Source: JAIBJN01 sp963830885
GTDB lineage: Bacteria > Actinomycetota > Thermoleophilia > Gaiellales > Gaiellaceae
Length of the DNA: 64,000 nt
Direction: 5' to 3'
NCBI GenBank assembly: GCA_963830885.1
Contig: CAWHOA010000023.1
Span: 62,001 to 126,000, forward strand
The notes under the pieces were generated by a model. It was given only the letters and a program-made list of their open reading frames with translations, was not told where the DNA came from and did not search any database. This document shows positions 63,957-64,000 of the stretch, in pieces; the first letter of the stretch is position 1, and every line of letters starts with the position of its first letter. The position numbers and the translations under genes were made by a program.

Positions 63957-64000
63957 GTGCCTCCCGACGACGGCATCCAGGATCCGCGCGCCTTCCGCTG
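63957..64000 (+). CDS. possible start of a further gene, cut by the window edge
   Basis: GTG at 63957 opens a frame reading VPPDDGIQDPRAFR to the edge, three bases after the hpf stop. Fourteen codons are too few to recognise a family or to prove translation; no Shine-Dalgarno sequence is seen beyond the end of hpf. Confidence 0.2.
   Translation, partial: MPPDDGIQDPRAFR

Noticed and set aside
63957..64000. secA start after hpf
   Set aside because: The few residues visible do not resemble a SecA N-terminus.

Overview
The window is a single stretch of GC-rich bacterial chromosome, densely packed with genes that often overlap by 1-4 bases (ATGA, GTGA, TAGTG). The gene order rpmE - DUF1385 - prfA - prmC - tsaC - ... 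- wecA-like - atp genes, together with the high GC, frequent GTG starts and ETF/ETF-QO genes, points to an Actinobacteriota-type genome. Class Thermoleophilia or a relative is my best guess; this is inference, because no rRNA gene is present.

Layout. 1-5.7 kb (minus strand): a surface-polysaccharide cluster with a polyprenyl glycosylphosphotransferase, GT2 glycosyltransferase, aldo/keto reductase, two paralogous acetyltransferases and an anchored SRPBCC protein. 5.9-9.2 kb: an isolated lasso-B2-like protease, an MBL hydrolase, a B12-binding mutase subunit, an enoyl-CoA hydratase and a YpfJ-type zinc metallopeptidase. 9.2-10.9 kb: TPP riboswitch with thiG-thiS-thiE. 10.9-16.3 kb: an M23 endopeptidase, then etfB-etfA-ETF-QO and a threonine dehydratase-like gene. 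16.3-24.6 kb: translation genes (rpmE, prfA, prmC, tsaC), glyA, upp and a WecA/TagO-like transferase. 24.6-27.5 kb: UDP-sugar dehydrogenase and a PLP decarboxylase. 27.5-42.2 kb: the F1Fo ATP synthase genes. Here atpIBEFHAG and atpDC are separated by about 7.5 kb that holds a kelch protein, a complete oligopeptide ABC transporter and a zinc-finger protein. 42.4-53.9 kb: metH, a GCS2-type ligase, an LCP protein, two sugar nucleotidyltransferases, a cupin, ahcY and mtnA (methyl cycle and methionine salvage mixed with wall or polysaccharide functions). 53.9-62.5 kb: a xylose-type regulon (ROK regulator, ABC transporter, TIM-barrel isomerase, GlcG/HbpS, xylulokinase, Gfo/Idh/MocA). 62.6-64 kb: comF and hpf.

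Three things stand out. (1) A family of intergenic imperfect palindromes. Three full-length copies of 164-165 bp each have a hairpin at their exact centre whose two arms differ between copies but stay complementary within a copy. Shorter derivatives lie in other gaps. Copies sit at both ends of the insertion that splits the atp genes, and the end of the element supplies the ribosome-binding site of dppD and atpC. (2) At least six genes, including atpD, atpH, prmC and metH, are split by one surplus base. This looks like a sequencing or assembly signature unless reads prove otherwise. (3) Smaller points include a 13-bp hairpin that covers the mtnA start codon, an ETF-QO lacking one expected cluster cysteine, and genes without a normal start codon.

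All translations and repeats were read by eye; no database or folding program was used.
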